From Thermoplasmatota archaeon (GTDB lineage Archaea > Thermoplasmatota > Thermoplasmata > Thermoplasmatales > Thermoplasmataceae): 21,975 nt of DNA. Made by a program: the position numbers and the translations under genes. The notes below the pieces were generated by a model. The model was not told the DNA's origin and searched no databases. It saw only the letters and a program-made list of their open reading frames with translations. This document shows, piece by piece, positions 1-7,442 of this stretch; the first letter of the stretch is position 1, and every line of letters starts with the position of its first letter. Location of the stretch: positions 1-21,975 of the forward strand of contig JAMCUD010000064.1 in NCBI GenBank assembly GCA_023379355.1. Reading direction: 5' to 3'.

Positions 1-1
1 G

Positions 2-799
2 AGATCACTTAAGGCAATTAACTACATCAAGGACCTTTATGGGATTAAAGGTTCACTTCACTTTTACCTTAAAAGGAAGAAAAAATACGGCAATGCAAAG
101 GGCCTGGGCGAATCCGCTTCAGTTGCCGCAGCAGCTTCAAGATCAGCAATATCCTGCATATTTGGCAGGGAGGGCCTGGATGACAACCCCTTTGTGAGCA
201 GATTTGCAAGGATCGTTTCTGGATCAGGCACAAGATCCGTGGCAGGATCAATCTCGATGTGGATCTCCTATCCTTCCATCAGGGAATCAGAAAGCTATGG
301 GTTTCCCCTGAATCTGGATCACGGGAAAATGCATTTCTGCGCCTACCCTTTCCCGGCTGATTTCCCAACTGAGAATGCCCACGGGATTGCTCATTCTTCA
401 CCGGGCTACAATGGCTGGGTTAAGGAAAAGCTTCAGAGGATGCTGGGCTATGCTGAAACTGGGTTCTACCTGGAAGATCTCATTGAGAGGACCCAGAAGG
501 ATATGTATTCAATGCACTCCCTTCTCATGTACTCAGGAAACATGGTACTGAATTCAGGTTCCATCTCCCTCATTGAGAGGATTAGAAAATTCAGGCTTAA
601 AAATGAGGGCAATATTGTATACACTGCAGATACAGGCCCTTCCCTGTCAGTTATATCTGATGATCAGAAACTGCTCTCCGAATTCCCTGATGAAAATCCT
701 GGTTCAATTGTGGGCAGTATACCTGATCAGTCAACAGTCCCAATCCCACAGTGGTTCAAAAAAGAGGCTGAGGAATACCTGGGAAAACTGAGTTCATGA
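2..799 (+). CDS. Mevalonate decarboxylase-family GHMP protein (probably mevalonate-3,5-bisphosphate decarboxylase), 5' end outside window
   Basis: The open frame runs in from the left edge, so only the last 265 residues are visible. The family removes the carboxylate of phosphorylated mevalonate to give an isopentenyl (di)phosphate precursor for archaeal lipids. Visible family marks, counted from the first residue in the window, are a degenerate GHMP loop GLGESASVAAAASRS (34-48), the GSGTRS segment (74-79) whose Arg78 matches the catalytic Arg of yeast diphosphomevalonate decarboxylase, and DTGPS (about 210-214), matching its DAGPN motif with the catalytic Asp. The kinase-like relative mevalonate-3-kinase lacks this Asp motif, which favours a decarboxylase. 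Thermoplasmatales use mevalonate 3,5-bisphosphate, so that substrate is the best inference, but the sequence alone does not separate it from the classical diphosphate enzyme. The stop overlaps the next start as ATGA. Confidence 0.75.
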   Translation, partial: RSLKAINYIKDLYGIKGSLHFYLKRKKKYGNAKGLGESASVAAAASRSAISCIFGREGLDDNPFVSRFARIVSGSGTRSVAGSISMWISYPSIRESESYGFPLNLDHGKMHFCAYPFPADFPTENAHGIAHSSPGYNGWVKEKLQRMLGYAETGFYLEDLIERTQKDMYSMHSLLMYSGNMVLNSGSISLIERIRKFRLKNEGNIVYTADTGPSLSVISDDQKLLSEFPDENPGSIVGSIPDQSTVPIPQWFKKEAEEYLGKLSS

Positions 800-1533
800 T
801 GATCAGGATGAAGAAATATCCTTCAGAGAGTATCTATAAGAATATTCCTGGAATTTCTCCAGGCACAGTAAGGATGGTCTCAGATAGATTCCATATTGCC
901 TCTGTGACAGATTTTTCCCCTGAAGGTGATAAAACAGGCAAGTCAATAACATGGGCGAACATTTCAAAGGCTGTTCTTCTGAGAGATAATTACACCTGCA
1001 GAATATGCGACAGAAGCAGCTTCACTACAGTGGCCTCCGCAACAGACTTTGACCAGGTTCACCTTGATGTCCAGGTCCATCACATAATCCCAAGGAAGGA
1101 TGGAGGAAAGGACACATTCAAAAATCTCATAACTCTCTGTGAAGATTGCCATCACAAAACGTTCAAGGGAGGTTACAGCGGTATACCTGTTGAGAAGCAA
1201 CAGAGCCTGTTAAGCTTTGATGAAGAGATTGTTGTATCCGTTCCACAAGAGTTCACAACATCCATTGATCACAGGATGGATCATGGATATATTCCTGATT
1301 ATGCAAAGGTGAGAAATGATCTCAGGGACCGATGGGAGATCATATACATGCAGGGCGCAAAGCTTCCCCTGGTGGCAATGCGTTTAAAGAGAAGATCTTA
1401 CCACCAACTCATTGATCAGCTTTCACTTTTGAGCCACATATCAGATTATGTTACCATGTACATGATGGTGAATGGCAGGAAGGAAAAGGTGAGAATACTT
1501 ATTGACGAAAATGGGCAGCCTGTAATCTCATGA
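796..1533 (+). CDS. HNH endonuclease-domain protein with N-terminal helix-hairpin-helix-like segment
   Basis: 245 residues. Residues 14-40 contain IPGISPGTVRMVSDRF, which resembles a helix-hairpin-helix DNA-binding motif. The HNH core follows: RDNYTCRIC (Cys68, Cys71), VHHIIPRKDGG (His95/His96), NLITLC with Asn110, and CEDCHH (Cys115, Cys118, His119). Both zinc-ligand CxxC pairs and the HNH residues are present, so the metal-dependent nuclease fold should be intact. The C-terminal 120 residues are not recognised; they include a basic stretch around LKRRSYHQLI. The start ATG at 796 overlaps the previous stop by 4 nt (ATG codons at 799 and 808 are also possible), which suggests translational coupling with the lipid gene upstream. 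Nothing suggests an intron, intein or phage setting. The role may be DNA repair or self/foreign DNA processing, but this is not known. Confidence 0.85.
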   Translation: MMIRMKKYPSESIYKNIPGISPGTVRMVSDRFHIASVTDFSPEGDKTGKSITWANISKAVLLRDNYTCRICDRSSFTTVASATDFDQVHLDVQVHHIIPRKDGGKDTFKNLITLCEDCHHKTFKGGYSGIPVEKQQSLLSFDEEIVVSVPQEFTTSIDHRMDHGYIPDYAKVRNDLRDRWEIIYMQGAKLPLVAMRLKRRSYHQLIDQLSLLSHISDYVTMYMMVNGRKEKVRILIDENGQPVIS

Positions 1534-1698
1534 TGGCGCGTACTGATCAGTATGAATAATCAAGACGAGGGGATATTCATGCAGATCATTGTAAAATTTT
1601 TACATGGTTCACTCTGAGTCATTTCTGCATTCTCTCATGTTAATATCCGAAACTTTCCTAAATTTGCTATGGATTTCATTCCGTGGAATAGGATATTT
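1534..1698. other. Convergent intergenic gap
   Basis: 165 bases lie between the stop of the HNH gene and the stop of the minus-strand metB-like gene. The only structure seen is short T runs (for example around 1596-1600), which could serve as archaeal transcription stops. No ORF here looks credible. Confidence 0.4.
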
Positions 1699-2832
1699 TC
1701 AGGCATCAAGACACAGGGATATGGAATTCTGTAAATCGTCCATGATGTCCTCTTCACTTTCCAGACCAACCGAAAGGCGCATGAGTCCAGGGCTTATTCC
1801 TGCAAGATTCCTCTCCTCCTGGCTGATTGTTCTATGGGACATGGTTGCTGGATGGGTTATTGTGGTGTTCAGTCCCCCAAGGGTGTTTGCTGGCAGTATT
1901 GTCTTGAGGGAGGACATGAATTTCTGAACATCGATTCTCTTATGATCAAGTTCAAATGAGACGACAGATGGCTTCTCCATGAGAAGTCTACCACAAGTCC
2001 CATGGTCCGGATGATCCTCAAGAAACGGATAATGCACTTTTTTCACTCCATGAACATTTTTCAGGAACCCAGCAATTGAGAATGCTGAACTGCCCGATTG
2101 CATCATCCTAACGAAGAGTGTTTTCAGGCCCCTGTTAATGAGGAATGCAGTATTTGGGTCCATGGAAGGACCAAGAGTTCGCCTGTTTTGATCTATGATC
2201 TCCAGGGATTCTTTTCTTCCTCCTGCATAACCTCCAATTGTGTCGTTGTGGCCGGACATGAATTTTGAAAGGCTGTGGACAACAATGTCTGATCCCAGGG
2301 AAAGCGGTTTCTGCAGCACAGGTGTTGCGAAGGTTGCGTCAGTCACTATCACAGTCTTTTCCCGGGGGAATGAGGACCTTATGGCTTCAATGTCGGTAAC
2401 CCTGAGTGTGGGATTTGTTATGCTTTCCACAAAAATGAGATCAACCTCTCTTCCACTGTATTTCAGTATATTTTCAGTCCCAGGATCAGCAATTAATACC
2501 TTCACACCCCAGTTTCTCAGGAACTGGGTAATGAACTTGTATGTTCTTGCGAATATATCTCGCTGCACGAGAATTGTTTTACCAGGTGACAGAAGGGAAA
2601 GAAGTGTGGTTGTGACTGCACCCATTCCGGAGGAGAAACAGTTTCCACCCTGGGAACCCTCAAGATCATTGATCTTCTGACAGAGAGCCTCCACGGATGG
2701 ATTATTCTCCCTGCTGTACCTGAACTTTTCCCCCTTTGGAAGCTGGAAAGCCGAACTCTGATATATTGGAAATACGATTGATCCTGTTTCTCCCTCAATT
2801 TGATCTTTAACAATTTTACTCTGATCTTTCAA
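1699..2832 (-). CDS. metB: Cystathionine gamma-synthase / gamma-lyase family PLP enzyme
   Basis: 377 residues, fold-type I Cys/Met metabolism family. Visible marks are YSRENNPS (39-46, phosphate-binding region), FSSGMGA (67-73), ESITNPTL, TDATFATP with the pyridine-binding Asp165, and HSLSKFMSGHND with the PLP Lys190. The enzyme either joins an activated homoserine to cysteine (synthase) or splits cystathionine (lyase); sequence alone does not decide. The segment DIFARTYKFITQF (92-104) replaces the usual YGGTY: the normally catalytic Tyr is Phe94, and the GG pair is Ala-Arg. The start is TTG at 2832, inside the end of thrB (17-nt overlap). It is preceded by GGTGAGGGGAT, a good Shine-Dalgarno match about six bases before the start, and a stop lies just upstream in frame. 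The overlap with homoserine kinase suggests O-phosphohomoserine as the activated substrate. The symbol metB is given by family, not by proven reaction. Confidence 0.85.
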   Translation of the reverse strand: MKDQSKIVKDQIEGETGSIVFPIYQSSAFQLPKGEKFRYSRENNPSVEALCQKINDLEGSQGGNCFSSGMGAVTTTLLSLLSPGKTILVQRDIFARTYKFITQFLRNWGVKVLIADPGTENILKYSGREVDLIFVESITNPTLRVTDIEAIRSSFPREKTVIVTDATFATPVLQKPLSLGSDIVVHSLSKFMSGHNDTIGGYAGGRKESLEIIDQNRRTLGPSMDPNTAFLINRGLKTLFVRMMQSGSSAFSIAGFLKNVHGVKKVHYPFLEDHPDHGTCGRLLMEKPSVVSFELDHKRIDVQKFMSSLKTILPANTLGGLNTTITHPATMSHRTISQEERNLAGISPGLMRLSVGLESEEDIMDDLQNSISLCLDA

Positions 2833-3748
2833 TGTTTATCCCCTCACCTGGAACTGAATGTACTGTCCTGTAGTTCAGACCGTATGCGTTCATGATATTT
2901 CTGGTTCCTCTTTCTATAACCTCCATATTTGTCTCATCATCATACAGGATAAGTATTGTCGGTCCTGCCCCACTCACGCAAACACCAACTGCATTGTTCG
3001 CAATGGCATTCTCCTTCAACTGTGTGTAATAGGGAAACATGGATATCCTTGAAGGTTCAACAATGCTATCATTCATCCCTTCCCGGATCAGTTCCCTTTC
3101 ACCTGATACGAAACCAGCAATGAGGGTGGAGAGGTTTCTGGTGTTATGGACATGAGATTCCATGGTGATCTGTCCGGGAACCAAGGATCTGGCTACTCCT
3201 GTTTTGCCGCTGATGTGTATTTCAGGTATTATTGACAAGATTTTCAGATCCATTCCAATGTTTATGTTCCTTGCCCTGGGAGGGTTCAGCGAATTCACTG
3301 AAACAAGTTTCCCATAAATTGAGGCCGCCACATTGTCCGGGTGTGCTGTCCCCGATGATGCAACCTCGCCTTCCATTGCAAATCTGATCTGGTCATCCCT
3401 GCTAATACCCAGATCAAACAGCTCATTGGCAGCAACAACGGAAGAGGCAGAGGAACAGCCTGAACCTCCCAGGCCTGCACCGATCGGTACCCTCTTTTTG
3501 ATCCTGATTGTGACTGATTCCATGATCCCGTATTCATGAAAGAGTTTCACAAGGGAAAGCCCGGCACTGTTTTTCTCAACTTCTAGGGGAACACCATTTG
3601 CAATGATTCTTATGGTTCCATATGGTGAATTTGTATTTGTTTCCATGGTAAGTTCGTCACTGAAGGCGTTATGTGCAAGTGCCAGAATATCGTATCCTGG
3701 CCCAAGGTTTGCAGATGTTGAAAATGCCTTAACAGTTATCTTTCTCAA
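2816..3748 (-). CDS. thrB: Homoserine kinase
   Basis: 310 residues, GHMP kinase superfamily. It phosphorylates L-homoserine with ATP to give O-phosphohomoserine, the precursor of threonine and, in some lineages, of cystathionine. Marks are the N-terminal STSANLGPGYD (10-20), the glycine-rich ATP loop PIGAGLGGSGCSSASS (88-103), the EVASSGTAHPDN segment (128-139) and the C-terminal GVCVSGAGPT motif. Length is normal for the family. The start is TTG at 3748; the next codons upstream offer no ATG, and a TATA box about 38 bases upstream predicts a transcript beginning roughly 12 bases before this TTG. It is the first gene of a two-gene minus-strand operon whose second gene, metB-like, begins inside its 3' end. 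Confidence 0.92.
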   Translation of the reverse strand: MRKITVKAFSTSANLGPGYDILALAHNAFSDELTMETNTNSPYGTIRIIANGVPLEVEKNSAGLSLVKLFHEYGIMESVTIRIKKRVPIGAGLGGSGCSSASSVVAANELFDLGISRDDQIRFAMEGEVASSGTAHPDNVAASIYGKLVSVNSLNPPRARNINIGMDLKILSIIPEIHISGKTGVARSLVPGQITMESHVHNTRNLSTLIAGFVSGERELIREGMNDSIVEPSRISMFPYYTQLKENAIANNAVGVCVSGAGPTILILYDDETNMEVIERGTRNIMNAYGLNYRTVHSVPGEGINIERSE

Positions 3749-3780
3749 TATGACACAAGGCTGGAGAATATTAAGAATAT

Positions 3781-3795
3781 TTTTATATAAAATAT
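3781..3795 (-). promoter_or_regulatory. TATA box of the thrB-metB operon
   Basis: On the minus strand this reads ATATTTTATATAAAA. It contains TTTATATA (3791 to 3784), a near-consensus archaeal TATA box centred about 39 bases before the thrB TTG. A start about 26 bases downstream would give a 12-base leader. Confidence 0.6.
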
Positions 3796-4089
3796 GATCA
3801 ACAGTAATTTATGACCTCTAATCGTCCTGAATTCCACCTAGATGACATCGATTTGTTATTGGTTTAACTCAACTTTCAATTTCAATGCTGGTGACTTTTC
3901 CAAATTACAGCAATTCATGTATACTATCGCTACTCGGGTGTTTTATAATTGAGTGCTTCTAATCACAGATTAGTAAATGTACTACTAAGCCAATTAGAAA
4001 CAGTGTTTGACTTATACATGATATGTAAAGAGATATCATTCATAAATATATTTCCAGTTCATTGGGTACCATATCCACATTTCAAAAGT
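3796..4089. other. AT-rich gap between FAD oxidoreductase 3' end and thrB promoter
   Basis: About 294 bases. It contains a TATA-like TTTTATAATTG (3941-3951, plus strand) and one perfect inverted repeat listed separately. The plus-strand open frame that starts at TTG 3949 runs antisense into the FAD gene and shows no family motif, so I do not call it. Confidence 0.4.
4018..4039. repeat. Perfect 7-bp inverted repeat, 8-base spacer
   Basis: ATGATAT (4018-4024) and ATATCAT (4033-4039) are separated by GTAAAGAG. It could be a dimeric repressor site or a weak hairpin. It is not placed directly over any promoter I can identify, so chance in AT-rich DNA is possible. Confidence 0.3.
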
Positions 4090-5361
4090 TCAAAGGATAA
4101 ACTCCTCCCTGTCGATGACCCTCTTCCTGATTCCCATGCTGGCGGTCCTCAACTTTTCTCCGCCGTAAAGATCAGCCTCCTCAGCATTGTTGTACCTGGC
4201 TGCGACAACTCTCCCAATTGCATCACCCTTCAGGATTCCACTGCCGCTGGTACCGGTTGATACTATGAGGTTGAGGTCTCCAAAAACATATGGGGAAAGA
4301 TCAATGGTATTGTAGGAATAGTATCCTGCCCATGAACCTGTTAGCTTTGCCTGCCTGAAGTCCTTTATGTAAGCTTCAAGTACAGGATATATGTCATTCT
4401 GGTAGAAATCAGGTTCTGCCTGTGGGTCTTCAGTGAATGAAAAATCCCTGTTATAGTTGTCGGCCACGCCAACCCATATGGAATCACTCCTGGGTACTGG
4501 GCGGAGGTAGATTTCATGTGATGGAAGTATGGTGAATGGCATGATTCCCTCGCCCTCCATAAAAGAGGATCTGAGCAGCTTTGCAATCGGTGGACCTGAA
4601 ATCTGGAATACCTGTCTCTTCTTTGGCCGAATATGGCTGTCAATTCCAGTTTTTTCCAGAAGATAGGTGGTCCAGACATCAGCAGCAACGAGAAACTTTT
4701 CCGCCTCTATCTCACCCTTATGAGTTTTCAGGGATTTTACATGCACATCCTGCCATATGAACGGCTCCCCCGGATAATCCAAGGGAGTGACTGGAGAAAG
4801 TTCTATCTGGTTGACGGTGGTGCCAAACATAAATTTCACACCCATTCTCAGAAGTTCTTCGTAATAGAATTTTGCAATCAGGTCGGGTTCAATGATTCCA
4901 CAGTTCTCCCCCAGAAACCCCTGATCTATGTTTTTAAGCCTCATGATCCCGGCCTGTTCGGGATCCGGTCTGAAGTTCATTGAATCAAGAGGTGAAAGGT
5001 CTTCAGTTGAAAGAAATCTCGACTTCGACCTCTTGAGTATGGGATCGAATATTCTGCTGCTTGCCGTTTCATCATCAACAAGGTACAGGTACCCATTGGT
5101 ATGCATTCCAAGATTTACGCCCATGTCATTCTGAATATGTCGGTAAAAACTTATGGTGGATGAAGAGAGCTTGTAGTTGATATCTGAGGAGAAGAGGTCC
5201 CTGAATCCGGCCGCACTTTTTCCGGTATTGCCCTGCGCATAGGTCGACCCCTTGTCAATTACAACAACCTTCAAACCAGGATTTGACTTCATTATGTGGT
5301 ATGTTGAACTGATTCCAACAATTCCGGAACCAATTACAGCAAGATCCCATTTAAATGCCAT
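4090..5361 (-). CDS. FAD-dependent oxidoreductase, DAO (glycine/sarcosine/D-amino acid oxidase) family
   Basis: 423 residues from the chosen ATG. The N-terminus is a Rossmann FAD site: LAVIGSGIVG gives GxGxxG at 11-16, and the acidic residue that ends strand 2 (Asp36) binds the ribose. NTGKSAAGFR (45-54) is the second FAD-contact segment typical of DAO-family proteins. Near the C-terminus, STGTSGSGILKGDAIGR matches the family's closing FAD motif. Such enzymes oxidise amines or amino acids, for example sarcosine, glycine or proline derivatives; the substrate is not predictable here. Start choice: a GTG at 5376 would add five residues, but ATG 5361 lies about 26 bases after a TATA-like ATTTAATTT, implying a leaderless mRNA. 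The gene is divergent from the TDT transporter. Confidence 0.85.
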   Translation of the reverse strand: MAFKWDLAVIGSGIVGISSTYHIMKSNPGLKVVVIDKGSTYAQGNTGKSAAGFRDLFSSDINYKLSSSTISFYRHIQNDMGVNLGMHTNGYLYLVDDETASSRIFDPILKRSKSRFLSTEDLSPLDSMNFRPDPEQAGIMRLKNIDQGFLGENCGIIEPDLIAKFYYEELLRMGVKFMFGTTVNQIELSPVTPLDYPGEPFIWQDVHVKSLKTHKGEIEAEKFLVAADVWTTYLLEKTGIDSHIRPKKRQVFQISGPPIAKLLRSSFMEGEGIMPFTILPSHEIYLRPVPRSDSIWVGVADNYNRDFSFTEDPQAEPDFYQNDIYPVLEAYIKDFRQAKLTGSWAGYYSYNTIDLSPYVFGDLNLIVSTGTSGSGILKGDAIGRVVAARYNNAEEADLYGGEKLRTASMGIRKRVIDREEFIL

Positions 5362-5381
5362 ATAAGGGGATTGCACATTTC

Positions 5382-5390
5382 AAATTAAAT
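5382..5390 (-). promoter_or_regulatory. TATA-like box of the FAD oxidoreductase gene
   Basis: Minus-strand ATTTAATTT is centred about 25 bases before the ATG at 5361. This spacing puts transcription initiation on or beside the A of the start codon. Confidence 0.5.
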
Positions 5391-5487
5391 CTGATCGTGC
5401 AGGATCAAATATACATTGAGATGGGTGAAATCTTGGGGGGTGTTCCATGAAGAGATTTTTAGTGTTTGGTTCCATAACCAGTGGGCC

Positions 5488-6504
5488 ATGAATCAAATCG
5501 CCAGGAGGATCGAAACAATTCCCACCTCATCCTTTTCTTCGGTGATGGGAATAGGCATCGTATCGGATGCTTTCCTTCAACTGCGTCTGTATGCAATTTC
5601 AGAAACCCTGGAATACATTTGTCTCCTGGTCTACCTTGGGCTTGTGTCAGTTTTCCTAATAATGATATTCACAGGACGTGAAAAATCACAAAATCATCCA
5701 TTCAATATCACATACATTTTGGGTATTTTCACCTTCGTTGCTGGTTCAGCTGTTCTTTTTACAAGACTCTCCGAATCAGGATATATTTTTGTAGATCTCC
5801 CCGCGATCCTTCTAACAATATCTTTCACAACTGCACTTGCATTCATTCTCTTGAGGCACTTCGGAAATGGTATTATGGATCAGGTGGAGAAACCCTATCT
5901 TTTTCTGGTTCCCTTCATTGCCCTGTTTGGTATTTCTGTTCTATCGTCACAGGCATACAGCAAATTGGGTACCTGGCATCCCTACCTCTTTTCCATTTCA
6001 TCGGTCTCCTGGTTACTGGGATTTGCTGGTACAATAATATTCATGATATATACGCTTATAAAATTCAGGGACAAATTCCTTGATCCAAAGGAACTGGAAG
6101 GTTTCTACTTCATCTATTCAGGGATTGCATCTCTTGCTGCATTCTCGGCTATTCTCATTCTCACATTTTATCACATTAATGATCCCATAATTGTCTCTGT
6201 ATCCAGATATGTGTTAATGGGGCTTTATGTGTGGGCCGTTGCATTTTCAGCACTCCTTTTTTATCTTTATTTTATCAAGTTTAAGAAGGGACTTGTGGAA
6301 TTCCGGCACAGGGTAAGTTTTTGGGGGGCGGTATTCCCAATGGGGGTGGATTCATTGGGATCATATTTCATCTCAAATTACATTCATATTGGATTCCTGA
6401 TCTACTTTGCCTATTTCTATGCATTCATCGGGATCTTACTGATCATCACGGCTTTTGTTGAAATTCTATTGGGGATAGATCTGCCAGATTCCCGGAACAG
6501 TTGA
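5488..6504 (+). CDS. TDT/SLAC1-type transporter (TehA/Mae1/Ssu1 family)
   Basis: 338 residues from ATG 5488, with about ten hydrophobic segments. The family moves small anions such as C4-dicarboxylates, sulfite, nitrate or chloride across the membrane. Two family landmarks are visible: the first helix contains FSSVMGIGIVS (16-26), matching the usual FxxVMGTGI opening, and the penultimate region FWGAVFPMGVDSLGSYF (278-294) matches the conserved WW.xxFP.G segment. An upstream in-frame TTG at 5416 would add 24 residues, but the family usually starts just before the first helix, and a TATA-like GATTTTTAGTG lies about 29 bases before ATG 5488. Its neighbours are sulfur amino-acid genes, which makes a sulfite or related anion plausible. 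Substrate is inference only. Confidence 0.7.
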   Translation: MNQIARRIETIPTSSFSSVMGIGIVSDAFLQLRLYAISETLEYICLLVYLGLVSVFLIMIFTGREKSQNHPFNITYILGIFTFVAGSAVLFTRLSESGYIFVDLPAILLTISFTTALAFILLRHFGNGIMDQVEKPYLFLVPFIALFGISVLSSQAYSKLGTWHPYLFSISSVSWLLGFAGTIIFMIYTLIKFRDKFLDPKELEGFYFIYSGIASLAAFSAILILTFYHINDPIIVSVSRYVLMGLYVWAVAFSALLFYLYFIKFKKGLVEFRHRVSFWGAVFPMGVDSLGSYFISNYIHIGFLIYFAYFYAFIGILLIITAFVEILLGIDLPDSRNS

Positions 6505-6509
6505 ATCTC

Positions 6510-7442
6510 CTATGGACTGTATCTCTTCCCCAGATCAACAAATAGGTCTGTGGAGAGATACTTGAGACCATTGTCCGGCATCAGGCACAGAATGCGTTTG
6601 CCCTTTCCTAATTTTTTTGCCTCTTTAAGGGCATAGTGGAGAACACATCCTGAACTCATGCCCAGAAGAATGCCTTCCATCCTTGCTGCACTCCTGGTGG
6701 TCTCGAAACATTCCCTCTTCTGCTCTTCCCCGATCTCATGGAGTTCATCGAATATGTCCATCCTTACAAGCTTGGAAGGGTTTGGTTCCTTGGGACTCCT
6801 TATCCCCTCTATTTTAACCCCCAGTGCAGCCGTTACCCCTATTATCCTGATTCCGGGAATTTCCTCCCTTAGCCTCATGGAGATACCAGCACTTGAACCA
6901 CCAGTTCCAACACTCATGACAACCGAATCTATCTTTCCGTTCATCTGATCTATAATCTCTCTGGATGTTGAATTGTAATGTGCCAGGACATTCACAGGAT
7001 TACTGAACTGGTCAAGTGAAACATACCTATCCGGGTACTTCCTGATCATCTCTTCCTTGGCCTCTATTGCACCTGCAGTCCCTTTTTCTGCCGGAGTCAG
7101 GACAAGTTCCGCACCGTATGCACTTATTATCTTTCTTCTTTCAAGGCTGACCCCTTCTGACATCAGGATGGTAACCCCGTAACCCTTGGATGCACCGATC
7201 ATTGAGAGAGCAATTCCAGTATTGCCTGAAGTTGCTTCTATTATTCTTTTTCCACCTTTCAGCAAACCAGCGCTCTGGGCATACTCAAATAAATAAAGTG
7301 CAGTGCGGTCTTTCATTGACCCTCCAATGTTGAACGATTCCATCTTAAGGAATATGTCCGCATCTTCTTCTGCGGTCATTCTGTTAAGTTTAACCACCGG
7401 TGTGTTGCCTATAAGTCCAGTTATATCGGTTGAATATCTCAT
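6510..7442 (-). CDS. Cysteine synthase / cystathionine beta-synthase-like PLP enzyme (fold type II)
   Basis: 310 residues from ATG 7442. The catalytic core is complete: FNIGGSMKDR with PLP Lys44, TSGNTG (71-76) for substrate binding, VGTGGSSAG (178-186) for the PLP phosphate, and GMSSG near the C-terminus. Cysteine synthase joins sulfide to O-acetyl- or O-phosphoserine; cystathionine beta-synthase joins homocysteine to serine. The sequences around the Lys and the LDQFSN...LAHYNSTSREI region look closer to the beta-synthase pattern (NAGGSVKDR, AHYDTTADEI) than to bacterial CysK (TTGPEI), so either activity is possible. No heme or CBS regulatory domain is present. A longer frame from 7496 exists, but its 18 extra residues do not resemble the family. 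A TATA-like ATAAATTTC lies 37-45 bases upstream. Confidence 0.87.
   Translation of the reverse strand: MRYSTDITGLIGNTPVVKLNRMTAEEDADIFLKMESFNIGGSMKDRTALYLFEYAQSAGLLKGGKRIIEATSGNTGIALSMIGASKGYGVTILMSEGVSLERRKIISAYGAELVLTPAEKGTAGAIEAKEEMIRKYPDRYVSLDQFSNPVNVLAHYNSTSREIIDQMNGKIDSVVMSVGTGGSSAGISMRLREEIPGIRIIGVTAALGVKIEGIRSPKEPNPSKLVRMDIFDELHEIGEEQKRECFETTRSAARMEGILLGMSSGCVLHYALKEAKKLGKGKRILCLMPDNGLKYLSTDLFVDLGKRYSP

Noticed and set aside
796..1533. HNH protein as homing endonuclease or restriction enzyme
   Set aside because: There is no intron, intein, methyltransferase partner or phage gene nearby, and the gene is coupled to a metabolic gene.
650..1560. Dense TGATCA palindromes in the first two genes
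   Set aside because: They fall in coding sequence at irregular spacing and are explained by common Asp/Ile/Gln codon runs; no ordered array.
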